From: Candidatus Woesearchaeota archaeon | GTDB lineage: Archaea; Nanobdellota; Nanobdellia; Woesearchaeales; GW2011-AR4 | DNA length: 64,000 nt | Direction: 5' to 3' | NCBI GenBank assembly: GCA_016187465.1 | Contig: JACPJQ010000005.1 | Location: forward strand, 99,183-163,182 | Shown: in pieces, positions 7,209-14,035 of the stretch | Layout: each line of letters starts with the position of its first letter | Numbering within the stretch: position 1 is the first letter of the stretch | Notes under the pieces: generated by a model | What the model was told of the DNA's origin: nothing | Database searches by the model: none | Seen by the model: the letters and a program-made list of their open reading frames with translations, nothing else | Position numbers and translations under genes: made by a program

Positions 7209-8183
7209 ATGGTTGTAACAAACATAGTCCAGGCAGTGACAATGGGATTGAGGCAGGAGCTTGCCAGAGATAAGAATGTTGTTGTCATGGGGGAGGATGT
7301 CGGGCTTAACGGAGGCGTTTTCAGGGCAACTGACGGCCTGCAGAAAGAGTTTGGGGCAGACAGGGTGGTTGACACGCCGCTGGCCGAGCTTAGCATTGTC
7401 GGCTGCGCAATCGGAATGGCGGTGAATGGGTTAAGGCCAGTTGCTGAAATCCAGTTTTCCGGATTTATGTACTCAACGTTTGACCAGTTATTAAGCCATG
7501 CAGGAAGAATAAGAATGAGGAGCAGGGGAAGGTTTACGTGCCCGATTGTTGTGAGAACCCCCTACGGAGGAGGCATAAGAGCTTTGGAGCTGCATTGCGA
7601 GTCTGGAGAGGCAATTTTTGCGCACACTCCCGGACTCAAAATGGTTGTTCCTTCAAATCCATATGACACAAAAGGGCTGCTTGCAGCAGCAATCAGGGAC
7701 CCGGACCCTGTAATTTTTTACGAGCCGATGAGGATTTACAGGGCGATAAAGCAGGACATTCCTGAAAAGGATTACATTGTTCCTTTGGGCAAGGCAAATG
7801 TGATTCAGGAAGGTGATGACTTAACATTGATTTCATGGGGCGCGATGGTAAAGACATGCCAGGAAGCAGTTGAAAAATTAAACAATAAGTACAGCGTTGA
7901 ATTGGTTGATTTAAGGACCATCAATCCTTACGACGCTGAAGCCATTGCAGATTCTGTCAAAAAAACAGGAAGATGCGTGATTGTGCACGAAGCAATCAGG
8001 ACAGGAGGGTTTGCAGCAGAGCTTATTGCTTCAATAAATGAAAAAGTATTATTAAGCCTGGAAGCTCCTGTAATAAGGATAACTGCTCCAGATGTTCCGT
8101 TCCCCCTTGCAAAGTTGGAAAATTACTTTTTGCCTGACGCAACCAGAATATTAAAAGGAATTGAAAGGGTTATGAGTTATTAG
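7209..8183 (+). CDS. pdhB: pyruvate dehydrogenase E1 component, beta subunit
   Basis: 324 residues, full length for the E1 beta family. The N-terminal transketolase-type pyrimidine-binding domain includes VVMGEDVGLNGGVFRATDGL and DTPLAELSIVGCAIGMAVNG. The ion-binding and C-terminal domains include VRTPYGGGIRALELHCES and VHEAIRTGGFAAELIASI. It pairs with the alpha subunit to decarboxylate a 2-oxoacid and acylate the lipoyl group of E2. There is no Shine-Dalgarno sequence before its ATG. The gene is followed by hairpins and element E2, so full operon read-through to the E2 gene is not assured. Confidence 0.93.
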   Translation: MVVTNIVQAVTMGLRQELARDKNVVVMGEDVGLNGGVFRATDGLQKEFGADRVVDTPLAELSIVGCAIGMAVNGLRPVAEIQFSGFMYSTFDQLLSHAGRIRMRSRGRFTCPIVVRTPYGGGIRALELHCESGEAIFAHTPGLKMVVPSNPYDTKGLLAAAIRDPDPVIFYEPMRIYRAIKQDIPEKDYIVPLGKANVIQEGDDLTLISWGAMVKTCQEAVEKLNNKYSVELVDLRTINPYDAEAIADSVKKTGRCVIVHEAIRTGGFAAELIASINEKVLLSLEAPVIRITAPDVPFPLAKLENYFLPDATRILKGIERVMSY

Positions 8184-8193
8184 AACAACCGTT

Positions 8194-8235
8194 CCGCCAG
8201 TTGACGGCGGGAAACTTTTTTCGCAAAAAAGTTTC
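8194..8235 (+). terminator. tandem hairpins after pdhB
   Basis: Two adjacent stems: CCGCC (8194-8198) with GGCGG (8206-8210), then GAAACTTTTTT (8211-8221) with AAAAAAGTTTC (8225-8235), perfect over 11 bp. They lie just after the pdhB stop and could end or stabilise its transcript. A related but imperfect string with AAAAAGTTTC lies upstream of pyrB near 43790. Confidence 0.5.
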
Positions 8236-8278
8236 ATCAAAAAATGTAGGCTTCGCAATTTTGTTGCTCAACCCACGA

Positions 8279-8357
8279 ATATAAATCGGCGAGGCAAAAA
8301 TTAGTGGCAGACAATTTTTGCCGAGCACTAGATATTGTCCGAAGGACGGATTGAAAA
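8279..8357 (+). repeat. two-stem intergenic element E2
   Basis: TCGGCGAG precedes stem 1, perfect over 10 bp (GGCAAAAATT 8293-8302 with AATTTTTGCC 8313-8322) around the loop AGTGGCAGAC. CCGAGCACTAGATATT follows, then stem 2 (GTCC-GAA-GGAC, 8337-8347) and GGATTGAA. The architecture is the same as E1 and E3 with different stem sequences. Confidence 0.65.
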
Positions 8358-8366
8358 GTTACGTTA

Positions 8367-8585
8367 ATGGAAACGAATTATGTCAAAATTTGTCCAAAGT
8401 GTGGAAGTTCAGATATTGAGTCACCAGATGCTTTTATAATAGTGATGTATATGCTTCCAGCTTCATTAAGAAGTGTGCATAAAGATACTTGCAAAGATTG
8501 TGGATATCAAGGAATAATTCCAGAAATAGAAAAATCAAAAATAGAAGATTTTAAAAAAGAAATAAAAACTAAAACCAATCAATAA
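8367..8585 (+). CDS. small zinc-ribbon protein
   Basis: A 72-residue protein with two CxxC knuckles, CPKCGS (about 9-12) and CKDCGYQG (about 42-45), forming a probable zinc ribbon, then a charged helical tail. A hydrophobic stretch (AFIIVMYMLPAS) lies between the knuckles. It ends 1 bp before the E2 start, suggesting co-transcription, but nothing links it to pyruvate oxidation. The AT-rich codon use differs somewhat from its neighbours. Function unknown. Confidence 0.65.
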   Translation: METNYVKICPKCGSSDIESPDAFIIVMYMLPASLRSVHKDTCKDCGYQGIIPEIEKSKIEDFKKEIKTKTNQ

Positions 8586-8586
8586 A

Positions 8587-9864
8587 ATGCCTTACGAATT
8601 CAAGTTCCCGGATGTTGGAGAGGGTATCCATGAAGGGGAGATTGTAAAATGGCTTGTCCGGGAAGGCGATAATGTAAAAGCCGACCAACCTCTTGGCGAG
8701 ATAGAAACTGACAAGGCGATTGTTGAAATGCCCTCGCCGAAATCTGGCAAAATCCTAAAGCTACATGTTGCTGCAGGCGGCATTATCCATGTCGGCGAGA
8801 CAATGGTCACAATTCTTGAGGATCACGAAACAGAGTCAGACGCAAAAAAGCACATGGAAGCGAAAGCTGAGGAGAAAAAGAATGTGCCTTATACTGGCTC
8901 TGTTGTTGGCTTTGTGGAAGAGGCAAAAGGAGTTTCTCCGATTTACGGCGCAAAAACTCAGTCTGCACAAGCTGTTTCAGGCGGAAATCTTGGAGCAGTC
9001 CAGGCAACTCCCGCTGTCAGAAATCTTGCAAAGCAGCTTAATGTTGATTTAAGCATTGTCAAAGGCACAGGCCAAAATGGAATGATAACAATGTCTGATG
9101 TGCAAAAAGCTGCTGGCGCAGCTAAGAAAGAAGAGGCAGCTGGCATAAAAATCACTAGAAAATATGATTTCTTCGGGTATGTTGACAGGGTGCATTTGCA
9201 CGGTGTAAAGAAAGCTGTTGCGGCAAAAATGGCAGAATCCATATTTACGGCTGCGCAATTGACAAACATGCACGAAGCTGACGTAACCGAGCTGGCTGCA
9301 CTGAAGGAGAAAGAAAAGCTGAAATTTGAAAAAGACGGCATTAAGCTGACGTTCATGCCTTACATTGTCAAAGCAGTTGCCTTGTGTTTGAGAGATCACC
9401 AGTACCTTAACGCTTCACTTGAAGGCGAGGAGATTGTCTTGAAGAAGTATTATAATATTGGAGTGGCTGTTGACTCAGAAGATGGATTGTTTGTGCCTGT
9501 TGTCAAAGGCGCCCAGGAAAAAGACATAAAGATGATTGCGAAAGACATCGAGAAGCTCGCAAATGACGTCAAGACAAGAAAAGTCAACATGATGGACCTT
9601 AAAGGAGGCTCTTTTACTGTGAGCAATCTTGGCTCTGTGGGAGTCGGATTCTTCACGCCAATCATTAACTATCCTGAAAGCGCAATACTTGGAGTCGGAA
9701 GGGTTGTGGAAAAACCTGTTGCAAGAGGCGGCAAGATAGAAATAAGAAAGATTGTGCCTCTGTCATTGACTTACGACCACAGGATTGTTGACGGAGCGCA
9801 GGCAGCGAGGTTTATGGCAAGCCTGATGGAAAGATTGCAGCTGTGCGAGTTTGAAGGGAAGTGA
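8587..9864 (+). CDS. pdhC: dihydrolipoamide acyltransferase (E2) of a 2-oxoacid dehydrogenase complex
   Basis: 425 residues with the standard E2 order. One lipoyl domain (1-80) carries the modified lysine in ETDKAIVEMPS (K43). A linker and the E1/E3-binding domain (about 138-176, ATPAVRNLAKQLNVDL) follow. The catalytic domain (about 195-425) carries the acyltransferase motif DHRIVDG (397-403; His398 and Asp402). It transfers the acyl group from E1 to CoA and forms the core of the complex. LipA and the lipoate ligase encoded nearby probably lipoylate K43. No dihydrolipoamide dehydrogenase gene is in the window. Confidence 0.94.
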   Translation: MPYEFKFPDVGEGIHEGEIVKWLVREGDNVKADQPLGEIETDKAIVEMPSPKSGKILKLHVAAGGIIHVGETMVTILEDHETESDAKKHMEAKAEEKKNVPYTGSVVGFVEEAKGVSPIYGAKTQSAQAVSGGNLGAVQATPAVRNLAKQLNVDLSIVKGTGQNGMITMSDVQKAAGAAKKEEAAGIKITRKYDFFGYVDRVHLHGVKKAVAAKMAESIFTAAQLTNMHEADVTELAALKEKEKLKFEKDGIKLTFMPYIVKAVALCLRDHQYLNASLEGEEIVLKKYYNIGVAVDSEDGLFVPVVKGAQEKDIKMIAKDIEKLANDVKTRKVNMMDLKGGSFTVSNLGSVGVGFFTPIINYPESAILGVGRVVEKPVARGGKIEIRKIVPLSLTYDHRIVDGAQAARFMASLMERLQLCEFEGK

Positions 9865-9865
9865 A

Positions 9866-10288
9866 ATGACCAAACAAATTTTCATTAATTTACCGGTGAA
9901 AGATCTCGATAAGACAATAGAGTTTTTTACCAAGCTTGGTTTTAAGTTCAACCCCCAGTTTACTGACGAGAATGCGACATGCATGATTGTTTCAGATGAT
10001 ATATTCGTAATGCTTTTGGTTGAAAAATTTTTCAAAACTTTTATCAAGAAGGAGATTTGTGATGCCAAGAAAAGCACAGAGGTGTTATTAGCCCTAGCTG
10101 TTGAAAGCAGAGGTGAAGTGGACAAGATGATGACCGATGCAATCAAAGCAGGAGGCTCGGAACCTAGAGCTCCCCAGGACCACGGATGGATGTACGGCAG
10201 AAGTTTTGAAGATATCAATGGGCATATTTGGGAAGTTTTCTATATGGACGAAAGCCAGATGCCTGAAGAAATGAAGAAAGGGCAGTGA
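9866..10288 (+). CDS. VOC-superfamily protein (glyoxalase/extradiol dioxygenase-like)
   Basis: 140 residues starting MTKQIFINLPVKDLDKTIEF, the typical opening of the vicinal-oxygen-chelate fold, with the second module ending in GRSFEDINGHIWEVFYMD. The terminal Glu of WEVFYMD is a usual metal ligand. It is close to the PhnB/glyoxalase-like subgroup and its substrate is unknown. The ATG at 9866 lies 1 bp after the E2 stop, with GGGAAGTG as ribosome site. A longer frame from TTG at 9851 would overlap E2 and is less likely. An SRPBCC gene follows 4 bp downstream. Confidence 0.85.
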   Translation: MTKQIFINLPVKDLDKTIEFFTKLGFKFNPQFTDENATCMIVSDDIFVMLLVEKFFKTFIKKEICDAKKSTEVLLALAVESRGEVDKMMTDAIKAGGSEPRAPQDHGWMYGRSFEDINGHIWEVFYMDESQMPEEMKKGQ

Positions 10289-10292
10289 TATT

Positions 10293-10808
10293 ATGAAGAT
10301 GAATCCAGTTGTGCATTTTGAAATGCCGGCAGGGACGGTGCATAAGGCTAAAGGGCATGGTTTTGGAGAGAGGGTTATTGGTGTTAAGAAAAATTTAAAG
10401 ATATTTAAGCCCCGCCATATCACTGTATCCATCAATGCTTCTGCTGATGAGGTATTTGAATTCGCCTCAAACCCTGAGAATCTTCCCAAATGGGCTGCTG
10501 GATTAAGCGGCTCGATAAAGAAAGTTGATGGTGACTGGCTTGCTGAATCTCCAATGGGAACCGTCAAAATTAAATTTGCTGAAAAAAATAAATTCGGCAT
10601 TCTGGACCATGATGTCACTTTGCCGTCCGGCGAGAAAGTCTATAACCCAATGCGTGTATTTCCGAATAATGATGGAAGCGAAATAATCTTCACTTTGTAC
10701 CAGCGGCTGGATATGCCAGATGAGATGTTTGCCGAGGATTCAAAACTGGTCAAAAGCGATTTGGAAAGGCTGAAGGGACTGCTTGAAAATAACAAAACAT
10801 CAAAATAA
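10293..10808 (+). CDS. SRPBCC/polyketide cyclase-like protein with a VOC-like N-terminal remnant
   Basis: 171 residues. From about residue 45 it is a START/SRPBCC-type lipid or polyketide-binding domain (RHITVSINASADEVFEFA, NPENLPKWAAGLSGS, then a C-terminal helix). The first 11 residues, MKMNPVVHFEM, match the usual beginning of VOC proteins, which does not belong to this fold. The gene thus appears to be a chimera: a truncated VOC 5' end joined to an SRPBCC domain. It directly follows a complete VOC gene. Ligand unknown. Confidence 0.75.
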   Translation: MKMNPVVHFEMPAGTVHKAKGHGFGERVIGVKKNLKIFKPRHITVSINASADEVFEFASNPENLPKWAAGLSGSIKKVDGDWLAESPMGTVKIKFAEKNKFGILDHDVTLPSGEKVYNPMRVFPNNDGSEIIFTLYQRLDMPDEMFAEDSKLVKSDLERLKGLLENNKTSK

Positions 10809-10909
10809 ATCTCATAGCGGATAATTTTTCAAAAGGGAACATCAATAGAACAGCTTAAAACAAACACATAGAATTTGTTGGAGAAAAACGATGGCGACCT
10901 TAAAGGGAG

Positions 10910-11671
10910 CTAACCCCCCCTCTCAACATAGCACGCACCTTTATTCCTCAGCAAAGTTCCGCTTGGCATTTGCACAAAATTGTACTGGGTCCTTGCCAAG
11001 TCCTCTGCCCGCATTATCTCGTATTTTGACAGCTCATCAATTTTGAATTCTTTATTTTTTATAAAGTTGTCTTTTAATGCTTGATATACTTTTTGCTGCG
11101 GTATTTTTTTATGCTCAAGAACAGAAGTTGCCTTTTCTTTTACTGTTTCCTCGGAAATATTCAGCAGTTTGGGCATTACGCTTAAGTCCATACTGTAAAT
11201 CAAAGTCCCATGCTGCAGGTAAACCCCTTCATTCATGAGCTTTGCGGCATTGCCTGAAATCTTTTTTCCTTTGACTAAGATATCGTTTTTGTTTTCAAGC
11301 GTTGCTTTAATTCCAAATTCTTTCAGTGCATTTATCATGCAAAGGCAGATTTGCCTGTATGCGCTCTGTATGCTGTAGTTGAATGTCCTTATGTTGGCAA
11401 TCACGCTGTATGTAAAATCGTCCCTGCCGTGGAAAACCGCCCTTCCGCCCGTCATTCTCCTGACAATCTCAACATTGTGCTTTTTGCACGCCTCAAGATT
11501 TATTTCCTTTGGATTCTGGTAAGCCCCTATAGAAACAGAGTTATTTTCCCATTTGTAAAACCTTATTGTCGGCAACTCTCTTCCGTTAGCCACGCTCTCG
11601 TAAATAGCATGGTCTATTGCCATGTTCATAGACGCGGAATAAGGCCGCTGCTCAATCAAACGCCATTTCAT
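10910..11671 (-). CDS. lplA: lipoate-protein ligase A family protein
   Basis: A protein of about 253 residues of the BPL/LplA/LipB fold, which attaches lipoate (or octanoate) to lipoyl domains via an acyl-AMP. Family marks are MAIDHAIYESV near the start, RRMTGGRAVFHGRDDFTYSV with the conserved glycines and His, and KDILVKGKKISGNAAKL with the catalytic-type lysine. The ATG at 11671 (MKWRLIEQ) matches the family start. GGAGG lies 14 bases upstream, a long spacing, and a TTG at 11692 would add seven residues. The client is probably the E2 protein. LipA nearby raises the option that it works as an octanoyl or lipoyl transferase. Confidence 0.9.
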   Translation of the reverse strand: MKWRLIEQRPYSASMNMAIDHAIYESVANGRELPTIRFYKWENNSVSIGAYQNPKEINLEACKKHNVEIVRRMTGGRAVFHGRDDFTYSVIANIRTFNYSIQSAYRQICLCMINALKEFGIKATLENKNDILVKGKKISGNAAKLMNEGVYLQHGTLIYSMDLSVMPKLLNISEETVKEKATSVLEHKKIPQQKVYQALKDNFIKNKEFKIDELSKYEIMRAEDLARTQYNFVQMPSGTLLRNKGACYVERGG

Positions 11672-11695
11672 TATATCAGTGTATACCTCCAAAAT

Positions 11696-12232
11696 TTAAA
11701 AAATTATTGTTTTTGGCGTTTGTTTGGAAATGCCCATATAATATTTGTTTGGTTGTGTTAAAGCAGGATGATTATTATTTCTATTGCTATCTTTAACTGA
11801 CTCCATAGCGTAATAAACGTATGTCCTTCGCATATTTTGAACCTTCGTTGATAAGCATAACACACCACTTCCCTTCCCGCCATCTTCTTTACGTACAAGT
11901 GCATATTTGGGGTTGTCACTTAGGCTAATGCGGATTGAGTATTCATATACCTCTACAAGTACTTTACTAGTTCTCAAAGTCAAGCGGTATTCAATTTTTC
12001 TAGAATTATTTCTCTCAAAAATTGAAAGTCTAAATGGGTATGGGTATAATGGATTGTATCCCGTCTTCTTGTCCCACTCGTATACGAATATATCTTTGGA
12101 GATTAGCAAATCCCTAACTTCCTTTTCAAATCCATCAATATTTCCTGCAGTAATCTTAGAAAAAGTTGGCAAAGAAAGAATTAAATGTTCTAAATCAACG
12201 GTTTTATCACGACAAACGCCATTTTCGTCCAT
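11696..12232 (-). CDS. hypothetical protein, 178 residues
   Basis: I do not recognise this protein. It is mixed alpha/beta without signal peptide or membrane segment. The N-terminal part (DLEHLILSLPTFSKITAGN) is helical; the centre (FRLSIFERNNSRKIEYRLTL) suggests strands. The C-terminal 25 residues are polar and likely disordered. It lies 4 bp from the TTG alternative start of lplA. The A/T-rich codon use resembles the following accessory genes more than the lipoate genes. Confidence 0.55.
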   Translation of the reverse strand: MDENGVCRDKTVDLEHLILSLPTFSKITAGNIDGFEKEVRDLLISKDIFVYEWDKKTGYNPLYPYPFRLSIFERNNSRKIEYRLTLRTSKVLVEVYEYSIRISLSDNPKYALVRKEDGGKGSGVLCLSTKVQNMRRTYVYYAMESVKDSNRNNNHPALTQPNKYYMGISKQTPKTIIF

Positions 12233-12355
12233 TAAAAAAAGAGTATAATGATAACTTGCTTAAATAGTTTTTGATTTTGTGATTTAGAAAATAAAATAAA
12301 AAAAGAAAAAAATAAATCTATAATCTGAACCTATGAACTAAAGATTGTTAAAATC

Positions 12356-12502
12356 CTAGTATCTTGGTTTCTTCTTGCTGTAACAGTCCCTGCAGTAAAC
12401 TGGGCGTCCTTCCTTTGGCTGGAACGGTACTTCCGCATCCGCGCCGCATTCGGAACACTTTATCTTATGCATAGTTCTGTTCTCAAAACTTCCGTAACGC
12501 AT
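12356..12502 (-). CDS. 48-residue CxxC...CxxC zinc-binding protein
   Basis: MRYGSFENRTMHKIKC... contains CSECGA and CRDCYSKKKPRY, two CxxC pairs about 18 residues apart, with basic ends. This is the small zinc-ribbon type that is abundant in DPANN archaea and CPR bacteria, often annotated only as CxxC-x17-CxxC protein. The start is supported by a strong ribosome site, GGGAGG, three bases before ATG. Nucleic-acid binding is likely but unproven. Confidence 0.75.
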   Translation of the reverse strand: MRYGSFENRTMHKIKCSECGADAEVPFQPKEGRPVYCRDCYSKKKPRY

Positions 12503-12538
12503 TTTCCTCCCTCGTATTAATTAGTTACACGAAATTTA

Positions 12539-12627
12539 CTAGAAATAGCAATTCCGATGTACCACTCTGTAGATAGAAGAGGTTATATATAAAGGTATGT
12601 ATTTTATCAGTAGTTCCGAAAGTAGAT
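12539..12627. repeat. sequence shared with 30531-30701
   Basis: CTAGAAATAGCAATTCC followed by GATGTACCA (12539-12564) matches 30531-30556. CAGTAGTTCCGAAAGTA (12609-12625) matches the reverse complement of 30685-30701 and also 13990-14006. The two regions may hold remnants of the same element. Confidence 0.35.
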
Positions 12628-12705
12628 TACCAGAATAGAAAATCAGTAGGTTATATAGGAAAATAAACCAAATAATTTTTAAACAAATTTATCATCCACT
12701 TTTAT

Positions 12706-13360
12706 ATGTTCAGTTTTCCCGAAAAACTTAATCCTTTCATGGTCACGCTTGGAGTTTCAATAATAACTTTAGCATTATTTTTCATTTCAAACTCTGAAGC
12801 TCCAATTCACACTAAATTGTTCATATTTATTCCAACATTTTTAATATCAATGACTTTAATATTTATAGGCTTGCCCAACTGGATGAGATATGAAGAAATG
12901 GTCTTAAAACTTATAGAGAATCAATTAAAAAGAGAACAAGCCGGGCTACAAATAGAAATAAGGTCAATAATAGCTGAATGGGACTTAGATTTTGATTATA
13001 GAAATGTTAAAGACAGTGAGGACTATCCAGAAGAGACCAACGTTACTAATTACAAAATACATGTAATGGTTGAAAACAAAGGCCTCAATGATAACACTGT
13101 CAAAGATTTTGAAGTAATTTCAAAAAGATATGGAAATCTAAATGTATCCAGTCCGACTTTAAGTAAAATCGCCAAAAGAAACACTAATTTTTTTTGATAT
13201 TAATGCTACCTTATGGAGAAAACATGCGGATAAGGACAACTCCTTGGCTATAAAAATGGTTGATATGGATGGCACACCTTTGGAAGCGACTCATAAAGTT
13301 GACATTTATAGGTATGGGGGTGAATACCTAAAACGGTTTCCCAATGAAGATATGATATAG
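12706..13360 (+). pseudogene. two-helix membrane protein interrupted by a frameshift at a T8 run
   Basis: The first frame gives 163 residues: two membrane helices (about 11-30 and 36-55), a charged helix and a soluble beta-rich domain (IHVMVENKGLNDNTVKDFEV). It ends at TGA (13195-13197) directly after eight T's. Removing one T joins it to a 55-residue continuation (DINATLWRKHADKDNSL... to PNEDMI) ending at 13360. The intact protein would have about 218 residues. The break could be real decay, slippage-based switching or a sequencing error. Family unknown. Confidence 0.6.
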
Positions 13361-13557
13361 AGGACTTTGAAAAACCCCATTTTTTGAATGTTTTCAATTT
13401 TTAGTCTCGACGATGCATAAAACAAATTGTTATTTTCAGAGGGTTATTCAAAACTCTCTATAAGCTAAAATTATCGTTCTGTTGGCGTTATTTCAAATTC
13501 CTTAATTCAAGGTTTTAAATCGTATTTCCCACTTTATTTAATATTGATTGAAAAAGA

Positions 13558-13573
13558 CTAGTAAACTTACTAG
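13558..13573. promoter_or_regulatory. perfect palindrome CTAGTAA-AC-TTACTAG
   Basis: A 16-bp inverted repeat with 7-bp arms and a 2-bp spacer in the gap between the frameshifted membrane gene and the truncated ORF. A half site (TTTACTAGAAATA) is at 12535-12547 and an imperfect copy (CTAGCTAAACTTACTAA) near 28335. It could bind a small dimeric regulator; none is identified. Confidence 0.35.
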
Positions 13574-13605
13574 AAATATACACCCAATATAAAAAATATA
13601 AAATA

Positions 13606-13932
13606 TCAAACCTTGATGTTCATTAACAGAGCCTTTCTGGCATTTTCCCGGTAAATCTCCGCTTCCTTCTTATGTAGCACCCTTTCCTGAATAAGCGATT
13701 TTGGAACCTTACTGCTCATTATTTTCCTATACTCAGAATCAGTCATCTTGCCTATTACGTATTGGCCTTCTATGTGATTTATGACCGTTGCTTTCTTTTT
13801 TTGAACATAATGGTCAAAATTGCTATTAATCCTTTGAAGCCAGTCAGATAACTTAAAGCCTTCATATTTGGCTATTAGGCTCATATCTTTAACCATGTCC
13901 CCAGAGAACTTCAAGCATTGGCCTCTTTTCAT
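13606..13932 (-). pseudogene. 5'-truncated hypothetical gene
   Basis: From the first ATG the frame encodes 108 residues (MKRGQCLKFSGDMVKDMS... to MNIKV). The same frame stays open upstream to about 14053, encoding protein-like sequence (HNIQILNFTFGLLPQS, then VNFINNLASENS), but without any ATG, GTG or TTG before it meets the end of the GmrSD-like gene. This suggests that the 5' end was lost where the defence-like operon joined. The family is not recognised, and a shorter functional product from 13932 is possible. Confidence 0.45.
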
Positions 13933-14035
13933 AGAATTTTCTGATGCTAGGTTGTTAATAAAGTTAACGATTGCTGATGCTGATTGCGGCAGTAGTCCGA
14001 AAGTAAAATTTAATATTTGGATATTATGTGGTATT

